The notes under the pieces were generated by a model. The model did no database searches. It saw nothing but the letters and a program-made list of their open reading frames with translations, and had not been told where the DNA came from. A DNA stretch of 64,000 nucleotides from Ktedonobacter robiniae (GTDB taxonomy: Bacteria; Chloroflexota; Ktedonobacteria; Ktedonobacterales; Ktedonobacteraceae): positions 806,001-870,000 of the forward strand of contig NZ_BNJG01000001.1 in the NCBI RefSeq assembly GCF_016587375.1. Direction: 5' to 3'. Of the stretch, positions 17,676 through 27,853 are shown piece by piece. Positions within the stretch are counted from its first letter, which is position 1, and every line of letters starts with the position of its first letter. A program made the position numbers and the translations under genes.

Positions 17676-19193
17676 CTATAGCAACTCCCAGACGGTCGCG
17701 TTCTGGCCAGTCGCCGTAACGACATGCTTCCCATCATGGCTCCAGGCGACACTCGTCACGGCAGTCCCCTGATGCATAACAAATAGAGGCTTCTGGCTCT
17801 TCTCGGGATAGAAGAACGTCAGGGTACCGTCCTGGCCCCCTACCGCGATAAAGCGTCCATCTGGTGACCAGGCCAGGCTTAGCAACGCAGCTTTGGTAAC
17901 AGGCAGGCGCATCGGCGTATCCATGCACTGTGGGCCAAAACGTCCCTGCCCCGGTTGCTGGCAGGCCTCCCCATTCCAGATACGCAATACTCCATCGCTA
18001 CCCGCAGAGGCCAGACGCATCCCTCCCGGCTCAAAGGCAACGGCGCGCATGGTGGGGGCCACATCCATAAAGAGTCCGTGTGTCTCCTTGACCGTCGCGG
18101 CCCGCCAGACGCGTATGACGCCCCCCAGCGAAGAGGAGGCAACCACATCTCCAGCCGCGTTCCAGGAGACGGATTCTATCGCGGTCGTATGACGCTGAAA
18201 CACGTGGAGAGGGCGATAGGTTGTGCTGTCCCAGACGATGGCCCGATGATCCAGCCCTCCCGAGACAACCTGTTGCCCACCCTGTCCAGCCCAGGCCAGG
18301 CTCGTCACACGTCCGATATGGGCGCGTACGGGACGCCCCAGCATGGTCTTCTGTCCCGTATTAAAAAAGGTTACCTGCGTATTCGCGCCCACCGCCAGCC
18401 GCTGCCCATCTGGCGCCCAGGCCAGAGCTGAGACAGGTGCTGGCAACTGAAAGTTCTGCGTGATGGTTCCATTAGGCTGCCAGAGATACACGCGTGCATC
18501 ATTGCCCCCACTGGCGATCATCTGCCCATCAGGGGACCAGCGGACACACTGTATCTGCCCCTGGTGGTGGGCAAAGATAGTGATTGTCTTGGCACTATTG
18601 GGGACTTGCGGCTTCGCTGGTGTAGGAGGAGGGGTGGCATTCTTGCTTTTCGCGGGCATTTGGCCTTGCGGCTGCATAGCTGGATGCAAGGGGCCAGGTA
18701 GCCAAACATGAACACCAGCATAGGCTACACCACCACCAACCAGGGCAAGACCACCCAGCACTAGAAATGCCCGCCGGCTCTGCTTTTTCCTTTTTTTGGG
18801 TAAAGAAGGCTCTCGCAAGGGCGAGAACCCTGTCTCATCATCCATTGTCTGCGAACTATGCAAGGAATTACCAGGAGATGCAGCACTTTGAGACGCGTCC
18901 ATTAAAGGCGCAAACAACAGGTCTCCCTCACCAGCGACCGAGGCCTCAAGCATCAGGCGTGTCCCGGTGGTAATACCTGCCCTGGCCAGAGTGATATTCT
19001 CTGGCAACACGTCGCCACCTGGAGTAGGACGAAGCCGATAGTTCAACCTCTGGCCGAAGAGATCCGTCTGGGGCAGGTGAAATTCATCCACGAGCGTAGG
19101 GACCAGGGCCGACACCGGCGTATCCGCCACCACCTCTAGCGGCTGAGGCACACTAAAGGCGTCCTTCTCAATAAGCACTTCAAGTGTACGCAT
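17676..19193 (-). CDS. YukD/EsaB-like ubiquitin-fold domain fused to WD40 repeats, membrane protein
   Basis: A 505-residue protein with three parts. Residues 1-85 look like the ubiquitin-fold YukD/EsaB domain of type VII secretion systems (MRTLEVLIEKDAFSVPQPLE, with PVSALVPTLVDEF and NYRLRPTPGG). A Lys/Arg-rich stretch and one membrane helix follow (about 138-165, FLVLGGLALVGGGVAYAG), then a Pro/Thr linker. The rest (about 200-505) is a seven-bladed WD40 propeller with repeated WSPDGQMIASGG-type units. GGGAGG lies just before the ATG. The layout suggests a cytosolic ubiquitin-like head with an external propeller. No EssC or WXG100 gene is nearby. Confidence 0.82.
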   Translation of the reverse strand: MRTLEVLIEKDAFSVPQPLEVVADTPVSALVPTLVDEFHLPQTDLFGQRLNYRLRPTPGGDVLPENITLARAGITTGTRLMLEASVAGEGDLLFAPLMDASQSAASPGNSLHSSQTMDDETGFSPLREPSLPKKRKKQSRRAFLVLGGLALVGGGVAYAGVHVWLPGPLHPAMQPQGQMPAKSKNATPPPTPAKPQVPNSAKTITIFAHHQGQIQCVRWSPDGQMIASGGNDARVYLWQPNGTITQNFQLPAPVSALAWAPDGQRLAVGANTQVTFFNTGQKTMLGRPVRAHIGRVTSLAWAGQGGQQVVSGGLDHRAIVWDSTTYRPLHVFQRHTTAIESVSWNAAGDVVASSSLGGVIRVWRAATVKETHGLFMDVAPTMRAVAFEPGGMRLASAGSDGVLRIWNGEACQQPGQGRFGPQCMDTPMRLPVTKAALLSLAWSPDGRFIAVGGQDGTLTFFYPEKSQKPLFVMHQGTAVTSVAWSHDGKHVVTATGQNATVWELL

Positions 19194-19585
19194 AGGCCTC
19201 CCAATTATCCTGTCTACGAGACAAATACGCGCTATATTTGTATTTATGGATCACAGTGTAGCATGATGTCTTGTTTTGCCAGCAAAAAATAAGTAGAATA
19301 GGCTACTTTTCTAGCAACTCTTCTCACTTTCTTCACCAGCGCCCTACAATACGTAAGTCAGGCTCAGGATGCAATAGCAAGAAGATAGCTAAGGCATTAA
19401 GATAACGTATTTGTGATATTGAGCCGCGAACCTGCATAGTTTTATTAGAGATTTGCGCCAAGCGAGCATATTGATTTCAGGCCGCTCACCTCGATGTATA
19501 GAGATATGCATGCTTGCTTCTTCCCAGACAGACAGCGAGGTACACTAATGCCTGCCTGAAGAGCGACAACAAGGAGCATTTCATC
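19194..19585. other. 392-base divergent interval, no gene recognised
   Basis: AT-richer sequence between the WD40 gene and the M28 gene, probably holding both promoters. I could not assign a confident -35/-10 pair, hairpin or RNA gene in it. Confidence 0.4.
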
Positions 19586-21361
19586 ATGTCCAGGCACTCA
19601 CTATCACTTGCGTTACTGCTCTGTCTGTGTATACAGTTACTTGGGTCTTCAGTCGTACTGGCCGGGTCCAGTGGGCAGTCACATAGGCAGGCACACCAGG
19701 TCCAGGTAACGAGCAGCTTCCCTACAGTCGAGCCGGATTATATCTATACGCAGCTCGCAACCATGGCGACCCGCTTTCAGCACCGCGAGGCCGGATACGA
19801 TAACACTCAGGTAGCTGGACAGAATGGTCACACAGGCTTTGCGAACTACTGGATGCAGGAGATGACTCGCAATTTGCAGGGGTTTGCCTCATTAGAAACG
19901 CGAGATGCATTCTCTATCAAGGGCTGGTCCGGGCGAGCCGCGACCTCGCCCGCATACAACATTGAGAAGAGCGTTCCAGGGGCGTTGCATCCCGAACAGA
20001 TCGTCGTCATTGGCTGTCATTATGATGGAGAAGCCATCTCAACCCAATCAGCCTATGATGACGCCAGCGGCTGTGCCATTGAGTTAGGTATCGCCAGGGC
20101 CCTGGGCCAGTTCTGGCGCGCCAACCAGGTCTATCCAGCACGCACATTGCGTTTCGTTCTCTTCGATGCTGAAGAGCAGGGCTTATATGGCTCATTTCAA
20201 TATGCAAACGAGTTCGCCAATGGCGACATGAAGAATATCGTCGCCATGTTTAATGAAGAACAAAACGGGATCGCCTACCCTCTGCGCTACCTGGGACAGC
20301 TCGCCAATCCGCAGCTTCCGCTCACAATCGATGTCTCGCCGCTGCAATCAAATGAACTCTACCCTCATCAAGAAGCCCTTTCGAGCGAGCAACGCCAGCA
20401 TATCCAGCGCTTTCGTAACTTGCTGGGGCAAGCGCTGCCCGCGGTCTTCCAACAGTTTCAGGCCATGGGCTATAAAGGACTCACCTATCACGATGGCTCG
20501 CAGGAGGTAGCACAACCCATCTTTACACCTGAGCAACTAAGCCTGGTCAAGGTTGAGGATGATACCCTGGGATCAAGCGACCAAATGCCATTTACCCTGG
20601 CGGGGCTTCCCTGCGCGACTATCGTCGGGAACGCAACATATTATGACAACCATCCACCCGCATGGTCCTATCCCTACGACCAGCGTGACGATACTATTCA
20701 ACTCATGAATACCTTTGCACAGGGAGGATCAAAGAAATCTAATGCCCTGACGCTGGCCCTGGCGCTGCCAGGCATGATAACAACCTGGATGCTTCACCAG
20801 CCCGATATCGCTGGCGAGACGAGCAAGAACACGCTTCTCCCAGGGCCAATTGCCGATATAGCTGATATAGGCAAAACCGTTACGCAGCAACCAATCAGCC
20901 TGAGTGCGCAAGGCTATGATCCCACGGGAAAGAACGAGCCCGTACAATACGCCTGGGACTTCGGTGATGGAGCCAGGGCCACGGGGAGTACCGTTTCTCA
21001 TGCATATACGCACGCTGACACCTACACGCTAACCCTAACAGCCAGCAACACATCGGGAACGCGCAAGATCAGCAAAACGCTCACCATCGCGGACAAGGCC
21101 CAGACGTTTGATAATCCCTATGCTGCATACCAACCCGGTGGGACACCACGCCGAAATCCAGCGGTCCCACTGCCAACGGCCAATGATGCCTTAACAGATA
21201 GCGTCATACACACCCAGGTAGTCGCAACCAATACGCCCAGGCAAACGGAGGCACAGCCCGTTTTTATCTACTGGCTCATTGCCTTAGGTATCTTACTTAT
21301 CGTTGGCGGATTGACCTGGTGGCTCGTTAGCCGCCGCCTACATAACCAGAAAAAAGTCTAA
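19586..21361 (+). CDS. Secreted M28-family metallopeptidase with PKD domain and membrane anchor
   Basis: A 591-residue exported peptidase. The ATG at 19586 has AAGGAG 9 bases upstream and begins a signal peptide (LSLALLLCLCIQLLGSSVVL). The M28 zinc ligands are visible as His in GCHYDGEAI, Asp in YDDASGCAIEL, the Glu pair in FDAEEQGLYGS and a later Asp and His. A PKD-like domain (about 420-500) holds YAWDFGDGARATGSTVSHAY. The C-terminus is one helix plus a basic tail (YWLIALGILLIVGGLTWWLV), anchoring it on the cell surface. The family cleaves N-terminal residues or releases amino acids from peptides. It is probably used for peptide scavenging. Confidence 0.88.
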   Translation: MSRHSLSLALLLCLCIQLLGSSVVLAGSSGQSHRQAHQVQVTSSFPTVEPDYIYTQLATMATRFQHREAGYDNTQVAGQNGHTGFANYWMQEMTRNLQGFASLETRDAFSIKGWSGRAATSPAYNIEKSVPGALHPEQIVVIGCHYDGEAISTQSAYDDASGCAIELGIARALGQFWRANQVYPARTLRFVLFDAEEQGLYGSFQYANEFANGDMKNIVAMFNEEQNGIAYPLRYLGQLANPQLPLTIDVSPLQSNELYPHQEALSSEQRQHIQRFRNLLGQALPAVFQQFQAMGYKGLTYHDGSQEVAQPIFTPEQLSLVKVEDDTLGSSDQMPFTLAGLPCATIVGNATYYDNHPPAWSYPYDQRDDTIQLMNTFAQGGSKKSNALTLALALPGMITTWMLHQPDIAGETSKNTLLPGPIADIADIGKTVTQQPISLSAQGYDPTGKNEPVQYAWDFGDGARATGSTVSHAYTHADTYTLTLTASNTSGTRKISKTLTIADKAQTFDNPYAAYQPGGTPRRNPAVPLPTANDALTDSVIHTQVVATNTPRQTEAQPVFIYWLIALGILLIVGGLTWWLVSRRLHNQKKV

Positions 21362-21395
21362 GAGACGGCACTGCGCCTACCACATTCAGTGTCAA

Positions 21396-21440
21396 GTGTG
21401 TGAAGCGAAAAACGCCGAAGAGGTTCATCGCTTCACACGC
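21396..21440 (+). terminator. Hairpin 3' of the M28 peptidase gene
   Basis: GTGTGAAGCGA (21398-21408) pairs with TCGCTTCACAC (21428-21438), extended by a wobble and a G-C pair, with a 19-base loop. It starts 35 bases past the stop; a short TATCTTTG follows. Confidence 0.6.
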
Positions 21441-21652
21441 TATCTTTGTAGCAGACGTTGCATAAGAATAAAAGGGCATGGCAAAGGCCTTTAGAGGCTA
21501 AACCACTTGCGAAAGCAGCCAACCATGATACAATTGTTACATTGAATCTGAGCCAACACTACTTGACGATGCTTGCAAATCTAGCGATAATTCGATGGTC
21601 ACCTATACACCAAGCAAGCACAGAAGCAGCCTGATTTGGAGAAATTTCATCT

Positions 21653-23307
21653 ATGGCACAACAGCCTATCTATGTAATCGGACATAAAAATTCAGATATG
21701 GACTCCGTGGCCTCGGCTTATGCCTATGCGCGCCTCTTACAGCTTCAGGGCCAGGAGAATGTTATACCCGCTCGTCACGGTCAACTCAAGCCGGAAATTC
21801 GCTATGCGCTCGAGCGCTTCCAGGTCACGCCCCCCAGGCCCTGGAACATATCTACCTGCAAGTACAGGATTTTATGCGCCAGGATGTCCTGACAGCGCAT
21901 CTCAATCAGTCCCTGCTTGAGGCTGGGCAGATGATGCAGGAACACAACCGGCAGACTATGCCCGTGGTGGATGACGAGAATAAAGTGTATGGAATTATCA
22001 CCAATAAAGATTTTGCCAAACTTTTCTTCCATGATCTCGATCCCCAGACCGTCAATCGCATCCCCCTCAAGCGCAATAATCTGATCAAAGTCCTGAAGGG
22101 GCGCGTCCTTGTCGAAGGCCAGCGCAAGTTGGGCAACCGGGTCCTTGTCGGTGCCATGCAGGCTGAGAGCATGGCTGACTATGTCGAGCCAGGCTGCCTC
22201 GTGGTAATTGGCAACCGCGAGGATGCCCAGCTGACCGCGATCCAGCGCGGAGCCGCCGCCCTGGTCATCACAGGCGATCTCAATGTCTCCGAGCAGGTCC
22301 TATCAGCCGCTCGCGAACAAGGGGTTATGATCTTAAGCACCAGCTATCATACCTTTACCGCTGTGCGCCTGATCAACCTGAGCATCTGTGTTGAAGATCT
22401 CATGGAGCGCGAGTTCGCCTCCTGCCATCCCGACGATTTGATGAGCGATGTGCAGGCCAAACTACAACGCGAACGCTCGCTCACAGTCATGGACAATGAG
22501 GGGAAACTCGTCGGCTTCATTACGCGTAGTGATATCTTAAAGGCTCGCCCTAAGCGTATCTTCCTCGTGGACCACAACGAACCCTCGCAGTCAATTGACG
22601 GCGCGGAAGAGGCCGAACTCCTGGGTATTATCGACCATCACCGCATCGCCAATGTGCATACGAACAAGCCCATTTTCTTCCGCTCGGAGCCTGTAGGCTG
22701 CACCGGCACCCTGATTTATAGCCTCTACCGCGAAGCCGACATCGAAATTCCACGCGATGTCGCTGGCCTCATGCTCGCAGGCTTGCTCTATGATACACTG
22801 ATCCTACGTTCACCAACCTGCACACCACGCGATGTCGAGGTCGCACATAAGTTAGCCACCATCGCACAGGTCGACTTACAGGAGTTTGGTCAGGCCGCCT
22901 TTGAAGCGGGTGCCAGTGAACTCAACGACCGTAGCGCCGAGGAACTGCTGACCTCAGACTTCAAGGAGTTTACGGTTCAGGACGTCACCTTCGCGGTTGG
23001 CACGGTAGAGACTGCCAGCCCCGCCGTGGTAGAGAAGCGGGCCACCGAGTTGCTGGAAACAATGAAACTGCTCTCGCAGAAGCATAACTACACCTCCTTC
23101 CTATTCATGATTGTCGATATAATCAATATGAATTGCCACCTCCTCATTCATGGCTACGAGGGCGCGACGGCCGATGCCTTTAACGTTCCGCTCGAAGCTG
23201 GCGGGCATTCCATTATGGTTGAGGGCATGGTCTCGCGTAAGAAGCAGATGGTACCTCAACTCTCTCGCATCCAGCACCTGATCGAGAACCACGCGGGCGT
23301 TCACTAG
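21653..23307 (+). pseudogene. ppaC: Family II inorganic pyrophosphatase with CBS-DRTGG insert, frameshifted
   Basis: Two frames encode one manganese-dependent pyrophosphatase of about 551 residues. The first piece has the DHH start VIGHKNSDMDSVASAYAY and runs to RFQVTPP. The second continues with QALEHIYLQ-type sequence, a CBS domain, a DRTGG-like region, a second CBS domain, then DHNEPSQSIDG, IIDHHRI and the DHHA2 end SRKKQMVPQL. The frames join if one C is added to the six-C run at 21830-21835. CBS-PPases are controlled by adenine nucleotides through the insert. The enzyme hydrolyses cytosolic diphosphate, next to the membrane pyrophosphatase gene downstream. The gap is probably a sequencing error. 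Confidence 0.9.
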
Positions 23308-23357
23308 GCATCTCCGTTACGCTGCTGCCAAAGAAATACACAAGAGAATAGGGATAA

Positions 23358-23403
23358 GAGTGGCCTGGCGCTACTGGCATATGCCAGTAGCGCCAGGCCA
23401 CTC
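23358..23403. terminator. 46-bp perfect palindrome 3' of the pyrophosphatase gene
   Basis: GAGTGGCCTGGCGCTACTGG starts the left arm; the two 23-base arms meet at CAT/ATG without a spacer. It begins 50 bases after the stop. No U-tract follows. Confidence 0.78.
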
Positions 23404-23937
23404 ACACATAGTCTATATAAACAGCAGTTACAATAATTTTCCACCTCTATCGCGCCTCTTTTTGGCCTGATCCTAGCAAAACAGTCATTTCATGCTTTGC
23501 GCACCATCACATTTCACCACTTTAGCGTATGTGCTGTTTACAACCAATTTCTCAGCCTACTAGCTATGCAATATTCACACTAAATATACATTTGCCGACT
23601 ACATTATTTGCAAAATATCCCTTAGACGGAGGGCGTTCAAATACTCAACAGTAACGTTCAAAAGGCTCTACATGCCAGCCAAGAGAATTGCGCATGCTTA
23701 ATTTTAAGCTACAATCTCTTACAACTATTGCCTCTAATACCATTTGGCAGCATTTATTCTTTTTACCCACAATAAACGTATCTTTACTCGTAATATTGCG
23801 GAGTTTAGAGGTAGAAATACATATATCACCGTGACAAGCAGACAGTGTTTGGGTATGAGTGTAACAATTGTACGCTTAGTAGACTTTTTTTGATTCCACT
23901 TCATAACACGCTGTGCCTCAGATTAAATAGAATACTC
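23404..23937. other. AT-rich gene-free stretch
   Basis: About 530 bases, much lower in GC than the genes, with no supported ORF. Sense and antisense frames are short and lack ribosome sites. Nothing else recognised. Confidence 0.4.
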
Positions 23938-23967
23938 TTGTCACAGAAGACGCGCGTATGTTACACT
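23938..23967 (+). promoter_or_regulatory. Predicted promoter of hppA
   Basis: TTGTCA (23938-23943) and TACACT (23962-23967) are 18 bases apart, and a TGT before the -10 makes an extended form. This gives an untranslated leader of about 255 bases. Confidence 0.5.
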
Positions 23968-24101
23968 ATCTTTCGACTCGGGTTTTCCACAGAAGTTGGG
24001 ATCAGGAGCGCTGAGCCTAAGAGGCGGAGGGGATTGTGAGAAAGCCAGCATTTGTGAACTATGCACCTGATAACTTTGTTGAGGCCCACACACTTCATGC
24101 T

Positions 24102-24147
24102 CATTCAGAGACGGCGCTCCGCGTCTAGCCTCCGGCTGATCTGAATG
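24102..24147 (+). ncRNA. Branched structured element in the hppA leader
   Basis: CATTCAGA (24102-24109) pairs with TCTGAATG (24140-24147). The enclosed sequence contains two small hairpins, AGACG/CGTCT and AGCC-TCC-GGCT, giving a three-way junction. It is about 80 bases before the hppA start. It could be a leader regulatory element; an alternative is a decayed intergenic repeat, as a similar design occurs at 52447. Confidence 0.4.
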
Positions 24148-24226
24148 CAAGACAAGAGCATTCAGAAAAACGCAAGTGAGTTGATCAACGCGGATCACAT
24201 CACCCTCATCCCTGTAAGGAGGTATT

Positions 24227-26488
24227 GTGAGTAACTATTATATTTGGGTACCCATCGTCGTTGGGGTGCTCGCTATCATCTTTGCCATTAGCCTGGCAAA
24301 CTCGGTCCTACGCAAGGATACGGGCACGCCTGCAATGCAAAAAGTCGCGAACGCCATTTTCCAGGGCGCCATGGCCTTTCTCAACCGCCAATATCGCACC
24401 ATCGCGACGCTCTCTATCGTTGCGGCCATTGTTGTAGCCACCGTCCTTTACCTATTTAGTAAGGGTACCGACGCTGACCGCCTCTCGCTCGCCTGGCACA
24501 CAGCGATTGCCTTCATCATTGGCGCGCTCTGCTCAGGCCTCTCAGGCTACATTGGTATGTACGTGGCGGTCAAATCCAATAGCCGTACCGCCAGCGCGGC
24601 CACGCGCAGCCTGGGCGAGGCCCTGATTGTCTCGCTACGCGGCGGCGCGGTCTCCGGTTTCCTGGTGGTGGCGCTCTCGTTGTTAGGCGTCTCGCTTCTC
24701 TTCACAGTCTATAACGGCCTGAGCAACCCTTCGGTGGCGCCTTCGCTCATCATCGGCTTTGGCTTTGGTGCTAGCTTTGTCGCGCTTTTCGCGCAACTAG
24801 GTGGTGGCATCTACACCAAGGCCGCTGACGTCGGCGCGGACCTGGTGGGCAAGGTTGAGGCCAACATTCCCGAAGATGATCCACGTAACCCCGCCGTCAT
24901 TGCGGATCTGGTGGGAGATAACGTTGGCGACTGCGCGGGTCGTGGTGCAGACCTGTTCGAGTCCACCGCCGCCGAGAATATCGGCGCGATGATTCTGGGT
25001 GTTACGCTCTATACAGCCACGGGAAGCCCGAGTTGGATCCTCTTCCCCCTGGTTATGAGCGCATTTGGCTTGATTGCCTCCTCTATTGGCCTGCTCTCGG
25101 TGCGCAAATCGGCCGTCATTGAGCCTGATAAGGCCGCGGGTCGCGATCCTGGCGATATTGCCATGCGCCAGCTGACTATTGGCTACTGGATTACCTGTAT
25201 CCTCGCAGGTATAGGCGTCTTTGTGGGCAGCTATCTCCTGTTTGGCGACAGCAAAGCGGTCGGTGCCGCGGGGCTTGCCCCCTGGGTCTGGTATGGTCTG
25301 TCAGGTCTCGTTGGCATTGTGCTCAGCATCGCCTTTGTCTATATCACACAGTACTATACCTCCGGTACCTGGCGGCCTGTGCGTGAGATCGCGGCGGCCT
25401 CGCTCACCGGCCCGGCGACAACCATCATTTCCGGCATCTCAGTCGGCTTCGAGTGCGTGGCGCTTCCCGTTATTGCGATTAGTTGCGCTCTTGGTCTCTC
25501 CTTCTTCCTTGGAAGCCACGTTACCTTCCCAACCAGTAGCGGTCTCCCCACGGCGATCAATCCTGGCGGCATCTATGGAACCGCGGTCGCGACTATGGGT
25601 ATGCTCATGAGCTGCGCCTATGTTCTGGCGATGGATACCTTTGGTCCCATCACCGATAACGCCGGTGGAATCACCGAGATGAGCAATCAGCCTGAAGCTG
25701 TACGCGATGTGACCGATGCCCTGGATAGCGTTGGCAACACCACCAAGGCCCTGACCAAGGGCTATGGCATTGGCTCAGCCGCCCTGGCCGCGTTCCTGCT
25801 ATTCAGCGCCTATCTGGATGTGCTTTTCTCCTACACGAAAAATCCCGACGTCTACCATGTGGACCTGTCGAACATCACAGTCTTTATCGCGGCGCTGCTC
25901 GGCCTGACGCTCATCTTCTTCTTTAGCTCGCTTGCCATCCGCGCGGTCAGTAGAGCCGCGCAGAACATGATCGAAGAGGTGCGTCGCCAGTTCCGCGAGA
26001 ATCCCAAGATCATGGCTGAGAAGGTTGAAGACCGCGTCGATCCTGATTACGCGCGTTGCGTCGATATCAGCACGCGTGGCGCCCTGCGCGCTATGATCCT
26101 GCCTGGAGTCATCGCCGTGCTGACGCCTATCGCGGTAGGGACGATCCTGGGTCCCCAGGCCGGCGCGGGCCTGCTCATGGTTGGCACCATGGGTGGTATC
26201 GTGATGGCCCTCTTCCTCAATAACGGTGGTGGTGCCTGGGATAACGCCAAAAAGTTCATTGAGGCTGGCTACCTACGCGTAAATGAAAAAGGTGAGGTCG
26301 TTGATTCACTCGATCCGGACGGCATCATCCTGGGTAAGAAAAGCGAGGCCCACAAGGCCAGCGTAGTTGGCGACACCGTCGGCGATCCCTTCAAGGATAC
26401 GGCGGGTCCCTCGCTACACGTCTTGATCAAGCTACTGAGCACGATCACCCTGGTGCTGGCCCCGCTCTTCGTGGCCCTGCACCCCTAA
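24227..26488 (+). CDS. hppA: K+-independent H+-translocating membrane pyrophosphatase
   Basis: A 753-residue integral membrane ion pump with about 16 helices. It hydrolyses diphosphate and pumps protons out. The catalytic acidic loops are DVGADLVGKVEANIPEDDPR, then GDNVGDCAGRGADLFES, and near the end GGGAWDNAKKFIE and GDTVGDPFKDT. The selectivity segment reads GNTTKALTKGYGIG: Lys followed three residues later by Thr marks the K+-independent proton type, while K+-dependent enzymes have Ala at both. The start is GTG with AAGGAGG just upstream. It lies after the soluble pyrophosphatase gene with a long leader and its own promoter. Confidence 0.96.
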   Translation: MSNYYIWVPIVVGVLAIIFAISLANSVLRKDTGTPAMQKVANAIFQGAMAFLNRQYRTIATLSIVAAIVVATVLYLFSKGTDADRLSLAWHTAIAFIIGALCSGLSGYIGMYVAVKSNSRTASAATRSLGEALIVSLRGGAVSGFLVVALSLLGVSLLFTVYNGLSNPSVAPSLIIGFGFGASFVALFAQLGGGIYTKAADVGADLVGKVEANIPEDDPRNPAVIADLVGDNVGDCAGRGADLFESTAAENIGAMILGVTLYTATGSPSWILFPLVMSAFGLIASSIGLLSVRKSAVIEPDKAAGRDPGDIAMRQLTIGYWITCILAGIGVFVGSYLLFGDSKAVGAAGLAPWVWYGLSGLVGIVLSIAFVYITQYYTSGTWRPVREIAAASLTGPATTIISGISVGFECVALPVIAISCALGLSFFLGSHVTFPTSSGLPTAINPGGIYGTAVATMGMLMSCAYVLAMDTFGPITDNAGGITEMSNQPEAVRDVTDALDSVGNTTKALTKGYGIGSAALAAFLLFSAYLDVLFSYTKNPDVYHVDLSNITVFIAALLGLTLIFFFSSLAIRAVSRAAQNMIEEVRRQFRENPKIMAEKVEDRVDPDYARCVDISTRGALRAMILPGVIAVLTPIAVGTILGPQAGAGLLMVGTMGGIVMALFLNNGGGAWDNAKKFIEAGYLRVNEKGEVVDSLDPDGIILGKKSEAHKASVVGDTVGDPFKDTAGPSLHVLIKLLSTITLVLAPLFVALHP

Positions 26489-26513
26489 GCCCAAACACGT
26501 TTTTCAGTGCTTA

Positions 26514-26559
26514 AGCAGGCCCTTCAGCCTCTCATTATCGGGAGACTGAAGGGCCTGCT
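26514..26559 (+). terminator. Hairpin 3' of hppA
   Basis: AGCAGGCCCTTCAG (26514-26527) pairs with CTGAAGGGCCTGCT (26546-26559), and the stem continues inward after one mismatch. It starts 25 bases after the stop. Followed by CTTCTGTC, with no long T-run. Confidence 0.8.
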
Positions 26560-26742
26560 CTTCTGTCATATCCCTCCCCCTAAAGCAAGGATATCCCATG
26601 ACGTGCATCACACTTTTCGCTGGATCATGCGTAATAAAAATGTGCTTTCCGCTGCGCCCCCTAAGCAGTGTATATAACATTGTAGAAGGCGTTTTCTAAA
26701 AATAAGTGGTCTGGAAGGATTTTGTACGAGGAGATATATCTG

Positions 26743-27810
26743 ATGAAACCAATAACAAAGTTAACGCACTGGTCTATACTTATACCACTCCTGCTAACAC
26801 TCGCCCTCTTACTCGCGGCCTGTAACGTGAATGGCGGCGATTTGACGGGAAGCAGTAGCAATACGTCAAATGGGTCACCTACCAGTCTCGGGACTGGTTC
26901 CCAGGACGTTCAGGTCTTTGTCGAGCCAGATGCAGGTTACCAGGTGATCACCGATGCCATTAACCAGGCACAGAAATCAGTCTGGGTCGAGATGTACCTG
27001 CTCACGGAGCGGCACGTTATCAGCGCCCTGGAAGAGGCCGCCCACAGTGGGAAGGACGTGCGTGTCATGCTTGAGGGCCATCCCTACGGTAGTGGGACTA
27101 GTTCACCTAGTCAGACCATCGACCGCTTAAACGCCGCTGGCGTCCAGGCAAAGACTACCAATCCCACGTTTGCCCTTACGCATGAGAAGGGCATGATCAT
27201 CGATGGGAAGACTGCCTATATCCTCACAGCTAACATGACCCTCTCAGCCCTGGGCGGCAGTTCCAGCACGACTAACCGCGAATATGGCATCGTTGATACC
27301 AACGCACAGGATGTCCAGGGCGCGATTGATATCTTCAATGCCGATTGGGACCGCAAGGATGTACAGATCAATGGCTCAAACCTCGTGGTCAGCCCGATCA
27401 ACTCGCGTGGCGCCTTCCTCTCGCTCATCAACGGGGCACAGAAGTCGCTCATCGTCGAGGCGGAAGAAATGCAGGATCAGCAGGTTGAACAGGCCCTGAT
27501 CAATGCCGTCAAGCGCGGCGTCGCGGTCCAGGTCGTCTTGCCACAACCCCAATCGGGTAGTGATAGCAATCAGCAAGGTATTGACACAATCACGAATGGT
27601 GACATCAAGGTTCGCGAGTCCAGCAAACTGTACATGCATGCCAAAATGATGGTCGCAGACGGCCATAAGGCTTTTGTGGGGTCAGAGAACATCTCCACGG
27701 CCTCATTTGAGCGTAACCGCGAACTTGGAGTCATCATCGCCGATGGCAATGTGATCAATACGCTCCAGCAAACATTCCAACAGGACTGGAGCGACTCCCA
27801 GGGCAGCTAA
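26743..27810 (+). CDS. Phospholipase D-like (HKD) lipoprotein
   Basis: A 355-residue exported protein. The ATG at 26743 follows GAGGAG; the signal sequence ends in the lipobox LLLAAC, so the Cys is probably lipid-modified and the protein anchored outside the membrane. It has two HKD motifs typical of phospholipase D and cardiolipin synthase: THEKGMIIDG (near residue 146) and MHAKMMVADGHKAF (near 300), each with His, Lys and Asp. The pair forms the active site through a phosphohistidine. Substrates could be a phospholipid or a nucleic acid; Nuc-like lipoproteins of this length exist. A Ser/Gly/Thr-rich spacer follows the Cys. Confidence 0.9.
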   Translation: MKPITKLTHWSILIPLLLTLALLLAACNVNGGDLTGSSSNTSNGSPTSLGTGSQDVQVFVEPDAGYQVITDAINQAQKSVWVEMYLLTERHVISALEEAAHSGKDVRVMLEGHPYGSGTSSPSQTIDRLNAAGVQAKTTNPTFALTHEKGMIIDGKTAYILTANMTLSALGGSSSTTNREYGIVDTNAQDVQGAIDIFNADWDRKDVQINGSNLVVSPINSRGAFLSLINGAQKSLIVEAEEMQDQQVEQALINAVKRGVAVQVVLPQPQSGSDSNQQGIDTITNGDIKVRESSKLYMHAKMMVADGHKAFVGSENISTASFERNRELGVIIADGNVINTLQQTFQQDWSDSQGS

Positions 27811-27819
27811 CGCGCACAC

Positions 27820-27853
27820 CAGGAGGGGATAGCATCTTGTCTACTCCCTCCTG
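27820..27853 (+). terminator. Short hairpin 3' of the PLD gene
   Basis: CAGGAGGG (27820-27827) pairs with CCCTCCTG (27846-27853) plus a wobble, with an 18-base loop. Weak. Confidence 0.4.

Noticed and set aside
23845..24039. 64-codon plus-strand frame in the hppA upstream region
   Set aside because: Low-GC sequence with no ribosome site; it overlaps the predicted promoter.
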